This document shows positions 1-5,902 of a stretch of 8,331 nucleotides of DNA, one piece after another (the first letter of the stretch is position 1; every line of letters starts with the position of its first letter). The position numbers were made by a program, and so were the translations under genes. The DNA is taken from NCBI GenBank assembly GCA_025457785.1, contig JALOTS010000076.1, positions 1 through 8,331 on the forward strand. The letters run 5' to 3'. Source of the stretch: Pontiellaceae bacterium. Its GTDB lineage: Bacteria; Verrucomicrobiota; Kiritimatiellia; Kiritimatiellales; Tichowtungiaceae. The notes beneath the pieces were generated by a model. That model was not told the DNA's origin, ran no database searches, and saw only the letters and a program-made list of their open reading frames with translations.

Positions 1-1
1 C

Positions 2-760
2 CAGATTCTGATAAATCTGATCAACAACGCGCTTAAATTCACGGAAGAAGGATATATTCAGATCAACATGCGGGCCGAACGGGACGGAAACGGCTGGAAT
101 ATCCTGACGGAGGTTAAAGACACCGGAATCGGAATGACCCCGGAAGTTCAGGCGCATATTTTTGAAAAATTCTTTCAGGGCGACACCACCTTCAAACGGA
201 AATACGGCGGGGCCGGACTTGGTCTTTCGATCGCCCGTCAATTGGTTCTGCTGATGGGCGGTGATATTTCGGTTGACAGTGAAGTCGGTAAAGGCAGCAC
301 CTTCCGGTTCAATATAAAGCTCGGCCTGGTCGAGGAGCAATCGCCCGCTGTGATTTTCCCGGAGAAACCGGTTCCGGTTGATTCGGCTAAAATCACGGCG
401 AATGTCCTGCTGGTCGAGGACAATCCGGTGAATCAGAAAGTTGCTGCGGCAATGATCAAAAAAACCGGCTGCAACGTGACGGTCGCGATCAACGGCGCGG
501 TTGCGCTGGAACAGCTTCTTGCGCATAAATTTGATTTCATTTTTATGGATTGCCAAATGCCGGTTATGGATGGGTTCGAGGCCACTCGCGCCATCCGGCA
601 GATGGACAAAGGGATTCGTGATATCCCGATTGTGGCTCTGACCGCTCATGCCCTCAAAGAAGACCGGCAGGCCTGTCTGGACGTCGGGATGAATGATTAT
701 CTTTCAAAACCCGTCCGCTTTGAATCCCTCGCTTCTGTTTTAAAGAAGTATTGCGGCTAG
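2..760 (+). CDS. Hybrid sensor histidine kinase, C-terminal part (HATPase_c + receiver), 5'-truncated by window edge
   Basis: The reading frame is open from base 2, so this is the end of a longer gene; 252 residues are visible. Residues about 1-110 are a histidine kinase ATP-binding domain: an N-box (NLINNALKF) at the very start, G1 box DTGIGM near residue 40, an F-box-like FEKFFQ, and G2 box GGAGLGLS near 69-76. After a linker of about 25 residues comes a complete receiver domain (about 134-252). It has acidic residues in LLVEDN, phosphoacceptor Asp183 within FMDCQMP, the conserved Thr of ALTAH and Lys236 in LSKPV. The dimerisation domain with the phosphoryl-accepting His, and any sensor domain, lie outside the window. 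The protein ends right after the receiver, so there is no C-terminal Hpt domain. Family knowledge implies a phosphorelay: signal, His, Asp, then a separate Hpt or regulator. The input and target cannot be told from here. Confidence 0.95.
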   Translation, partial: QILINLINNALKFTEEGYIQINMRAERDGNGWNILTEVKDTGIGMTPEVQAHIFEKFFQGDTTFKRKYGGAGLGLSIARQLVLLMGGDISVDSEVGKGSTFRFNIKLGLVEEQSPAVIFPEKPVPVDSAKITANVLLVEDNPVNQKVAAAMIKKTGCNVTVAINGAVALEQLLAHKFDFIFMDCQMPVMDGFEATRAIRQMDKGIRDIPIVALTAHALKEDRQACLDVGMNDYLSKPVRFESLASVLKKYCG

Positions 761-764
761 ACGC

Positions 765-792
765 TTGATATTCCCGCGAAGCTCCGTATATT
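765..792 (+). promoter_or_regulatory. Sigma70-type promoter for tRNA-Ser and probably the downstream operon
   Basis: A -35 box TTGATA (765-770, 5/6 to consensus) and a -10 box TATATT (787-792, 5/6) are separated by 16 bp. Transcription would start near 799, about 10 nt before the mature tRNA end, a typical short tRNA leader. The promoter begins 4 bp after the kinase stop codon. Because no terminator is visible after the tRNA, it may also serve the TPM-to-hisF genes; that part is inference. Confidence 0.7.
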
Positions 793-808
793 TCCCGTTC
801 GCTCATAC

Positions 809-896
<88 letters not shown>

Positions 897-916
897 GTCC
901 TGTTTTCTATTTTAAT

Positions 917-920
917 AAGG
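917..920 (+). promoter_or_regulatory. Ribosome binding site fixing the TPM start at 929
   Basis: AAGG lies 8 nt before ATG 929. It supports this start over the upstream in-frame ATG at 815, which is inside the tRNA. The residues after 929 also form a clean signal peptide. Confidence 0.6.
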
Positions 921-928
921 GTTTTCCA

Positions 929-1666
929 ATGCGTAAATTTGTCACCCTTCTTCTGCTGTTTTTTTTGGCAGAGGGGCTTGCGGCTTATGCCGGTTCCGAC
1001 CGCTTGCTTCAGGAACTGAAGCCTGTCGGGCGTGTGAATGATTTCGCCGGGGTTATGAGCGCGGAAGACCGTTCTGCAACGGAACGGTTGCTGGCTGAGT
1101 TGGAAAATAAAACCGGCGTGCAGATTGCCGTCGTCAGTTTAAAATCGATGGAAGGCGGCCAGATTGATGATTTTGCAACCCGGTTGTTTGAGCGTTGGGG
1201 CATCGGTCAAAAGGGTAAGGATAACGGGCTGTTGCTGCTGGCGGCGATTGAAGACCGCAAGGTGCGCGTTGAAGTCGGCTATGGATTGGAAGGGATTCTT
1301 TCCGATGCGGCGGCCGGGCGGCTGATTGATCAGTATATTGTGCCTTTTTTCCGAAGCGGTGACTACAGCGGCGGGCTGCGCAAAGGAGCTGAAGCGCTTG
1401 CTTCAGTCACGGCATCCGGCCTAGGTGTCGCGCTGACCGGAATTGCTTATCCAGATCATTATACACGGGCCTCGGAAACCTCCGGCGACGGCTTTTTTCC
1501 AGTGTTTCTGTTTTTTACAGTGATCATTCTCGTCATTCTTGGGTTCCACAGTATCAGTAACGGCGGGGATTTGTGTGGCGGGGGTTTGCGTGGCGGCGGC
1601 GGATTCGGTGGCGGCGGATTTGGCGGGGGAATGTCCGGCGGTGGCGGTGCCTCCCGCGGATGGTAA
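929..1666 (+). CDS. TPM-domain (YgcG-like) secreted, membrane-anchored protein with glycine-rich tail
   Basis: 245 residues. The N-terminus is a signal peptide: MRK followed by a leucine-rich stretch, with a likely cleavage site after AYA (about residue 21). Residues about 31-160 match the TPM fold: VNDFAGVMS near 37-44, KTGVQIAVVSL (61-71), the GKDNGLLLL segment (97-104) and RVEVGYGLEG (113-122). A single membrane helix follows (about 189-206). The last 30-35 residues are a Gly-rich tail built of GGGGF-type units and ending in Trp. Signal peptide, outward TPM domain, one transmembrane helix and a short Gly-rich tail is the classic YgcG-type architecture. TPM domains have been linked to photosystem repair phosphatase activity in plants, but the bacterial role is unsettled. 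It is the first protein gene after tRNA-Ser and is followed 13 nt later by the nucleotidyltransferase-fold gene, then lemA, a common partner of TPM proteins. I infer an envelope function shared with LemA. Confidence 0.9.
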   Translation: MRKFVTLLLLFFLAEGLAAYAGSDRLLQELKPVGRVNDFAGVMSAEDRSATERLLAELENKTGVQIAVVSLKSMEGGQIDDFATRLFERWGIGQKGKDNGLLLLAAIEDRKVRVEVGYGLEGILSDAAAGRLIDQYIVPFFRSGDYSGGLRKGAEALASVTASGLGVALTGIAYPDHYTRASETSGDGFFPVFLFFTVIILVILGFHSISNGGDLCGGGLRGGGGFGGGGFGGGMSGGGGASRGW

Positions 1667-1669
1667 AAT

Positions 1670-1674
1670 GGAGA
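1670..1674 (+). promoter_or_regulatory. Shine-Dalgarno deciding the start of the nucleotidyltransferase-like gene
   Basis: GGAGA is followed after 5 nt by ATG at 1680. This favours 1680 over ATG 1668, which has no such signal. It also disfavours a long in-frame extension back to 1539 that merely overlaps the Gly-rich 3' end of the TPM gene. Confidence 0.6.
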
Positions 1675-1679
1675 GTGTT

Positions 1680-2399
1680 ATGAAAACCATGAGTCCTGAA
1701 CAATTCACGGAACAGATGAAGAGTCTTTGCGGCAGCAATCTGCAGGCTGTCATTCTGTACGGGTCTGCCGCAGCAGGGGATTATGTTCAAAAAGGATCGG
1801 ATTATAATCTGCTGGTTCTGCTGGATGATTTAGGCCCGTCCGTTCTGCGGCAGATGGCAAAGCCGGTTAAAGCCTGGGGACGGGCCGGCAATCCGCCGCC
1901 ATTGCTGTTTACGCCCAGGCGGCTGGCGGAAGCGTCCGATGTGTTTACGATCGAATTGCTCGATATGCGCGATGCTCATCAGGTGCTGTTCGGAGACGAT
2001 GTGATCTGCGGTCTGCAAATCGACACGGCGAATCTGCGGCTTCAGATCGAGCGCGAATTGCGGTCGGCTTTAATTCAGTTGCGCCGCAGTTATCTGCCGG
2101 TTTGCGCGAGCCCCCGTCGCGTGGCTGTGCTGCTGACGGCATCGCTATCCAGCGTGTTGGCGCTTTTTCATGCCGCACTGCGGCTGTATGAAACGCCCGT
2201 GCCGTCCGGAAAATTCCAGGCATTGGAAAAACTGAACGGCTATGTGCCGATGGACATCGAAACGTTTCGGAAAATTCACGGACTGAAAACCGGTGAACTG
2301 AAGAGAACGTCCGTACAGGTGGATATTTTGTTTGAAGAGGTCTTGAAAACGATTGAAGTTTTGGTGGATGCTGTAGATCAACTTCAGGAGGAAAAATGA
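1680..2399 (+). CDS. Nucleotidyltransferase-fold protein with incomplete catalytic motif (TPM-LemA operon)
   Basis: 239 residues. Residues about 15-100 resemble a MNT/KNTase-type nucleotidyltransferase domain: hydrophobic strand AVILYGS with the Gly28-Ser29 signature, then GDYVQKGSDYNLLVLLDD. The usual metal-binding pair is Asp-x-Asp; here it reads Asp41-Tyr-Asn43, so the second carboxylate is lost. The motif is otherwise well preserved. A third acidic residue could be Glu or Asp in the FTIELLDM strand (about 90-97). The C-terminal half (about 125-239) is predicted helical, with no signal peptide or convincing transmembrane segment, so the protein is probably cytoplasmic. It may be a non-catalytic or altered nucleotidyltransferase; its substrate is unknown. 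The gene overlaps lemA by 4 nt (ATGA), which implies translational coupling, and follows the TPM gene by 13 nt. The fold call is fairly secure, the function is not. Confidence 0.75.
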   Translation: MKTMSPEQFTEQMKSLCGSNLQAVILYGSAAAGDYVQKGSDYNLLVLLDDLGPSVLRQMAKPVKAWGRAGNPPPLLFTPRRLAEASDVFTIELLDMRDAHQVLFGDDVICGLQIDTANLRLQIERELRSALIQLRRSYLPVCASPRRVAVLLTASLSSVLALFHAALRLYETPVPSGKFQALEKLNGYVPMDIETFRKIHGLKTGELKRTSVQVDILFEEVLKTIEVLVDAVDQLQEEK

Positions 2400-2959
2400 A
2401 AACAGGATGGATTGTTCTCGGAGTAATCGTGTTGCTGGCCGTCATGGTGATCGGCTCGGCGGTTGGATCCCGCAACCGGTTTGTTGCGCAGGACGAAGGC
2501 GTGACCGCACAATGGGCGAATGTCGAAACTGTTTTGCAGCGTCGTTTTGATCTGATTCCGAATCTGGTCAGTACAGTAAAGGGCTATGCCGCGCACGAAG
2601 AGGGACTGTTGACTAAAGTGACCGAGCTGCGCAGCCAATGGGCTGCTGCCGGAACTCCCGACCAGAAAGTCGCCGTGGCCAACGAAATGCAGGGAACTCT
2701 CGGACGGCTGATGCTGGTAGCGGAAAACTACCCGGAACTCAAAGCCAATCAAAACTTTATGGCACTGCAGGATGAACTGGCCGGAACAGAAAACCGGATT
2801 GCCGTCGAACGCCGCCGTTATAATGAAGCGGTGCAGGCCTACAATACCGCAATTCGGCGGTTCCCGGGGTCGGTTTGGGCCGGCCAGTTTGGATTCGAGC
2901 GACGAACTCCGTTTGCTTCTGCACCCGAAGCTTCGGCGGTCCCTCAGGTTTCGTTCTGA
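2396..2959 (+). CDS. lemA: LemA family membrane protein
   Basis: 187 residues, the usual LemA length. A single N-terminal hydrophobic helix (about residues 4-24) anchors the protein and is followed by the helical LemA domain. Family hallmarks visible are the segment around VTAQWANVETVLQRRFDLIP, then NLVSTVKGYAAHE, the heptad-like region AENYPELKANQNFMALQDEL, the TENRIAVERRRYNEAVQ segment and YNTAIRRFPG near the end. The C-terminal tail is Ala/Pro/Ser-rich. Start ATG 2396 overlaps the preceding TGA stop (ATGA) and has a strong AGGAGG at 2386-2391. LemA proteins are widespread single-pass proteins of uncertain biochemical role, often found next to TPM/YgcG proteins or the HtpX protease; here the partner is TPM. 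A role in envelope maintenance is inference. hisF follows after 17 nt. Confidence 0.95.
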   Translation: MKTGWIVLGVIVLLAVMVIGSAVGSRNRFVAQDEGVTAQWANVETVLQRRFDLIPNLVSTVKGYAAHEEGLLTKVTELRSQWAAAGTPDQKVAVANEMQGTLGRLMLVAENYPELKANQNFMALQDELAGTENRIAVERRRYNEAVQAYNTAIRRFPGSVWAGQFGFERRTPFASAPEASAVPQVSF

Positions 2960-2964
2960 TTTTC

Positions 2965-2970
2965 GGAGGA
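2965..2970 (+). promoter_or_regulatory. Shine-Dalgarno that fixes the GTG start of hisF
   Basis: GGAGGA sits 6 nt before GTG 2977. It makes GTG the start, although the frame stays open back into lemA to an ATG at 2875. The adjacent TTG at 2980 would remove one residue and break HisF numbering. Confidence 0.75.
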
Positions 2971-2976
2971 ACTGGC

Positions 2977-3735
2977 GTGTTGGCAAAACGGATTATACCT
3001 TGTCTGGATGTAACGGGCGGACGCGTGGTAAAAGGCGTGAAGTTTATTCAACTGCGCGATGCCGGCGATCCCGTCGAATGCGCAAAAGCCTATGAAGCCC
3101 AAGGCGCGGATGAATTAACGTTTCTCGATATCACTGCTTCCAGTGACGGACGTGATACCATGGTCGATATCGTCCGCCGCGTTGCTGAACAGGTGTTTAT
3201 GCCGCTTACGGTCGGCGGCGGCATCCGTACAACCGCCGATGTCCGCCGGCTGCTCAATGCCGGGGCCGACAAAGTTTCGTTTAATACCGCTGCCGTCAAC
3301 GGCCCTGATATTCTCAATCAGTGTTCTGAACAGTTCGGCAGCCAGTGTACGGTTCTGGCCATTGATGCGCGCCGGAATGAAAAGGGGGGCTGGACTGTTT
3401 ACACGCACGGCGGACGCATTCCGACTTCGCTGGATGCCGTTGAGTGGGCGCAGGAAGGCGTTTCACGCGGCGCGGGCGAAATTCTTCTAACCAGTATGGA
3501 TGCCGATGGCACCAAAAACGGCTATGACCTCAAACTCACCCGCGCCATTTCCGAAGCGGTCGGCGTGCCGGTTATTGCTTCCGGCGGCGCAGGAACCCTG
3601 GATCATCTGGTTGAAGCCGTGACGGAAGGCAAAGCCGACGCTGTGCTGGCCGCTTCCATCTTTCACTTCGGCGAATTCACCATCCGTCAGGTCAAACAAT
3701 ATATGCAGTCGAACGGCGTGACTGTCCGGATGTAA
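2977..3735 (+). CDS. hisF: Imidazole glycerol phosphate synthase, cyclase subunit HisF
   Basis: 252 residues, full family length. With HisH (glutaminase, not in this window) HisF converts PRFAR and ammonia to imidazole glycerol phosphate and AICAR, the fifth step of histidine biosynthesis, in the cytoplasm. It is a clear (beta/alpha)8 barrel: it starts LAKRIIPCLDV with catalytic Asp11, then VVKGVKF, LDITAS, VGGGIRT (about 79-85) and KVSFNTAAV. The second catalytic Asp130 is in VLAIDARR. Further conserved segments are WTVYTHGGR, LLTSMDADGTKNGYD and the phosphate-binding SGGAG (202-206). The GTG start puts both catalytic aspartates at canonical numbers 11 and 130. It lies 17 nt after lemA and is probably cotranscribed. 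No other his gene is visible, so it is separated from the rest of the pathway, at least on this side. Confidence 0.97.
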   Translation: MLAKRIIPCLDVTGGRVVKGVKFIQLRDAGDPVECAKAYEAQGADELTFLDITASSDGRDTMVDIVRRVAEQVFMPLTVGGGIRTTADVRRLLNAGADKVSFNTAAVNGPDILNQCSEQFGSQCTVLAIDARRNEKGGWTVYTHGGRIPTSLDAVEWAQEGVSRGAGEILLTSMDADGTKNGYDLKLTRAISEAVGVPVIASGGAGTLDHLVEAVTEGKADAVLAASIFHFGEFTIRQVKQYMQSNGVTVRM

Positions 3736-3815
3736 CGTTTCGGTTGAAAAACAAATCCGTTCTTTTTTTCGGCAACAACTGGAAGAAGAGGAAAACTTCC
3801 GGTACGCTTCGCGAA

Positions 3816-5801
3816 ATGATTCGTCCAGTTCAACATCCTGAAACCGTTTTGGCGACGGAACGGTTTTTTTCCTCCGGCGGCGCGCTCGAAAAAGCGCACG
3901 CCGGCGGCGGATTTCCGTACGAAATCCGTCCGCAGCAGCAGCAGATGGCGCGTGCCGTTGCGGAGGCCTGCGCCAATTCATGCCACCTTGCGGTAGAGGC
4001 AGGCACGGGCGTCGGCAAAAGCTTCGCTTATCTGGTTCCGCTGATTCTGAACGCGCTGAATCAGAATGTTCGTGCGGTGGCGGCCACCTACACGATTACG
4101 CTTCAGGAGCAGTTAATGGAGAAGGATATTCCGTTCCTTCAGAAATCTCTGGGCGTGGAATTCAAGGCGCGACTGGTGAAGGGCCGCTCCAACTATCTTT
4201 GCCTGCGACGACTGGCCCGCGCACGCCAGATGGGTGCCGAATTGTTTGAAACATCGAAGGAGACCGAGCTGGCCCGTGTTCGAGCCTGGGCCGACCGGAC
4301 GGCGGACGGAAGCCGTCAGGAGCTGGAGCCTCAGCCTTCCGAAGAGGTTTGGAGCGCGGTGTGCGTTGAACACGGAAACTGCCTCGGTAAGAAATGTCCG
4401 GATTACGACCATTGTTTTGTGATGAAGGCGCGCAACGGACTGAATGAGGCGAATCTGCTGGTGGTTAATCATCATCTGTTTTTTTCCGAGCTGGCGGTGC
4501 GTTCGACCGGCGGTGCATTTCTTCCGGACTATGGAATGGTGGTTTTTGATGAGGCGCATCAGATGGAAAACGTTGCGGCGGAACATTTGGGAATCCGTCT
4601 GTCGCGCTATGCAATGGAGCACTGGCTGCGGAGGCTGTTTACACAGGATAACCGCAAAGGGCTGTTTGCCGTGCTGCGCGACGGGAAGGGGGCGGACATT
4701 ACCAACCGGCTTTGGGATGAGAACGACCGTTTTTTCAAAGCGATCCGCTCCGTTTGCAGATTATCGGAAAGCAATTCAACAGTTCGTTTGCGCGAGCCGC
4801 CTGCGATTGAAACGGCCTTGACGGAACGGCTTGCGGAGCTGGATGTTCATTTCGGCACGACGATCCGCGATATGGAGGACGAAGGCCTCAAGGCGGAGTT
4901 TCAATCGGCGCGGATGAAGGGAAAGTTTTTCATCGAAATGCTGACGACTTTTCTGAAACAGAGCGCCAACGGCCATGTTTATTGGGTTGCGCTGGAAGGA
5001 CGGACGCATAAGCAGCCGGTTCTGTATTCCGCGCCGGTGGACGTTGCGCAACTGCTGCGGACCATGATGTTTGATGAAGTTCCGTCCGTGGTGATGACCA
5101 GCGCGACACTGGCCGTCGGCGACGATTTAAGCTGGTTCCGGGGCCGGATCGGCGCGGAACACTGCGACGAGTTGCAGGTGGGTTCGCCGTTCGATTACAG
5201 CCGCCAGATGCGGGTTAAAATTCCTGCGAAAATGCCGGATCCATCGGATGAACAGGCGTTTGAAGAGGCGGTTATTCAAATTCTTCCGCGTTATATTGCT
5301 CAGAGCCGCGGACGGGCCTTTGTTCTGTTTACCAACGCGGCTCTGATGCGCCGGGTGGCGGAAGGGGTGAAAGATCAGTTGGCGGAAATGAAGTTTGATT
5401 TACTGGTGCAGGGTGCCGGACTTCCGCCAAACGCCATGCTCAAACGGTTTCGCGAGCACGGCGCGGCGGTTTTGTTCGGGCTGGATCGTTTCTGGATGGG
5501 GGTGGATGTGCGCGGCGATGCGCTGAGCAATGTGATTATTGTCCGCCTGCCGTTTGCCGTGCCGGATCATCCGCTGATCCAGGCCCGGATGGAGGAGGTT
5601 AAGGCGCAGGGCGGCGATGCCTTCCGGGATTATTCGCTGCCTTCGGCGGTGCTGAAATTCCGGCAGGGAACCGGAAGACTGATTCGCACGGCCAGTGACG
5701 AAGGCACGGTGGTGATTCTCGATCCGCGTGTAACCGGCAAGTGGTACGGGCGGCTGTTTTTGCGGGCGCTTCCCGAATGCCCGGTCGAAATTGAAGAATA
5801 A
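3816..5801 (+). CDS. dinG: DinG-family ATP-dependent DNA helicase (XPD-like, iron-sulfur)
   Basis: 661 residues from ATG 3816. It is a superfamily 2 helicase of the DinG/YoaA/XPD group, which unwinds DNA 5'-3' and resolves R-loops and repair intermediates (family knowledge). Visible in order: RPQQQQMA Q-motif-like segment (about 38-45), Walker A GTGVGKS (63-69), motif Ia AATYTITLQEQ, iron-sulfur cysteines Cys129, 189, 194 and 200 (last three spaced 5 and 6, as I recall for E. coli DinG; Cys183 is extra), VVNHHLF, DEAH (245-248), TSATL (428-432) and motif VI QGTGRLIR (617-624). No exonuclease domain is fused. The start is uncertain: ATG 3816 and TTG 3744 both lack a good Shine-Dalgarno. The Q-motif and the FFSSGGAL segment exclude a start much later. 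The gene lies 80 nt after hisF and 101 nt before the radical SAM gene, so it may be separately expressed. DinG versus YoaA cannot be settled here. Confidence 0.92.
   Translation: MIRPVQHPETVLATERFFSSGGALEKAHAGGGFPYEIRPQQQQMARAVAEACANSCHLAVEAGTGVGKSFAYLVPLILNALNQNVRAVAATYTITLQEQLMEKDIPFLQKSLGVEFKARLVKGRSNYLCLRRLARARQMGAELFETSKETELARVRAWADRTADGSRQELEPQPSEEVWSAVCVEHGNCLGKKCPDYDHCFVMKARNGLNEANLLVVNHHLFFSELAVRSTGGAFLPDYGMVVFDEAHQMENVAAEHLGIRLSRYAMEHWLRRLFTQDNRKGLFAVLRDGKGADITNRLWDENDRFFKAIRSVCRLSESNSTVRLREPPAIETALTERLAELDVHFGTTIRDMEDEGLKAEFQSARMKGKFFIEMLTTFLKQSANGHVYWVALEGRTHKQPVLYSAPVDVAQLLRTMMFDEVPSVVMTSATLAVGDDLSWFRGRIGAEHCDELQVGSPFDYSRQMRVKIPAKMPDPSDEQAFEEAVIQILPRYIAQSRGRAFVLFTNAALMRRVAEGVKDQLAEMKFDLLVQGAGLPPNAMLKRFREHGAAVLFGLDRFWMGVDVRGDALSNVIIVRLPFAVPDHPLIQARMEEVKAQGGDAFRDYSLPSAVLKFRQGTGRLIRTASDEGTVVILDPRVTGKWYGRLFLRALPECPVEIEE
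3841..3870 (+). terminator. Terminator-like hairpin with T-run inside the 5' end of the helicase gene
   Basis: AAACCGTT (3841-3848) can pair with AACGGTTT (3859-3866) across a 10-nt loop, followed by an unbroken run of Ts to 3870. This has the shape of an intrinsic terminator about 105 nt after hisF, but it falls 25-55 nt inside the helicase frame. Only three of eight pairs are G-C, so it is weak. It could end the TPM-hisF transcript, attenuate the helicase gene, or be chance. Confidence 0.35.
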
Positions 5802-5802
5802 A

Positions 5803-5816
5803 GGATTCAGGATTCA
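5803..5816 (+). repeat. Two tandem GGATTCA heptamers after the helicase stop
   Basis: Two exact head-to-tail copies of GGATTCA lie immediately downstream of the helicase stop codon. The 10-mer CAGGATTCAA (5808-5817) recurs as its reverse complement at 7283-7292, directly after the radical SAM stop. Confidence 0.6.
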
Positions 5817-5847
5817 AAAAAATTCGGTTTTTGGTGGTCAACTGTAC

Positions 5848-5871
5848 CGTGCGGATTTTAGAGTCCGCGCG
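5848..5871 (+). repeat. Intergenic hairpin (8-bp stem) upstream of the radical SAM gene
   Basis: CGTGCGGA (5848-5855) pairs with TCCGCGCG (5864-5871), one G-T pair, closing loop TTTTAGAG. It lies 32 nt before the radical SAM start in a 101-bp gap. There is no T-run directly after it, so it is not a standard terminator. It looks like a dispersed palindromic repeat or a leader structure. Confidence 0.5.
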
Positions 5872-5902
5872 TTCAATCGAAGTGGAATAACAAGGAAAAA
5901 AC

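Noticed and set aside
1539..1679. Upstream extension of the nucleotidyltransferase-like gene
   Set aside because: It is the Gly-rich 3' end of the TPM gene read in another frame. The Shine-Dalgarno points to 1680.
1945..2475. 176-codon minus-strand frame over the nucleotidyltransferase and lemA genes
   Set aside because: No domain signature or start context. It lies opposite two genes with good family matches.
2772..3095. Possible extra + strand protein across the lemA-hisF junction
   Set aside because: It overlaps two clear genes in another frame, with Arg/Ser-rich composition typical of a shadow frame.
3719..3841. Small acidic peptide frame between hisF and the helicase gene (QQLEEEENF-like)
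   Set aside because: It has no ATG, GTG or TTG start in frame and no ribosome site. It overlaps the helicase 5' end and is most likely chance.
5815..5833. Helicase-gene terminator formed by CAAAAA and TTTTTG
   Set aside because: The stem is almost entirely A-T and would be too weak for a credible intrinsic terminator.
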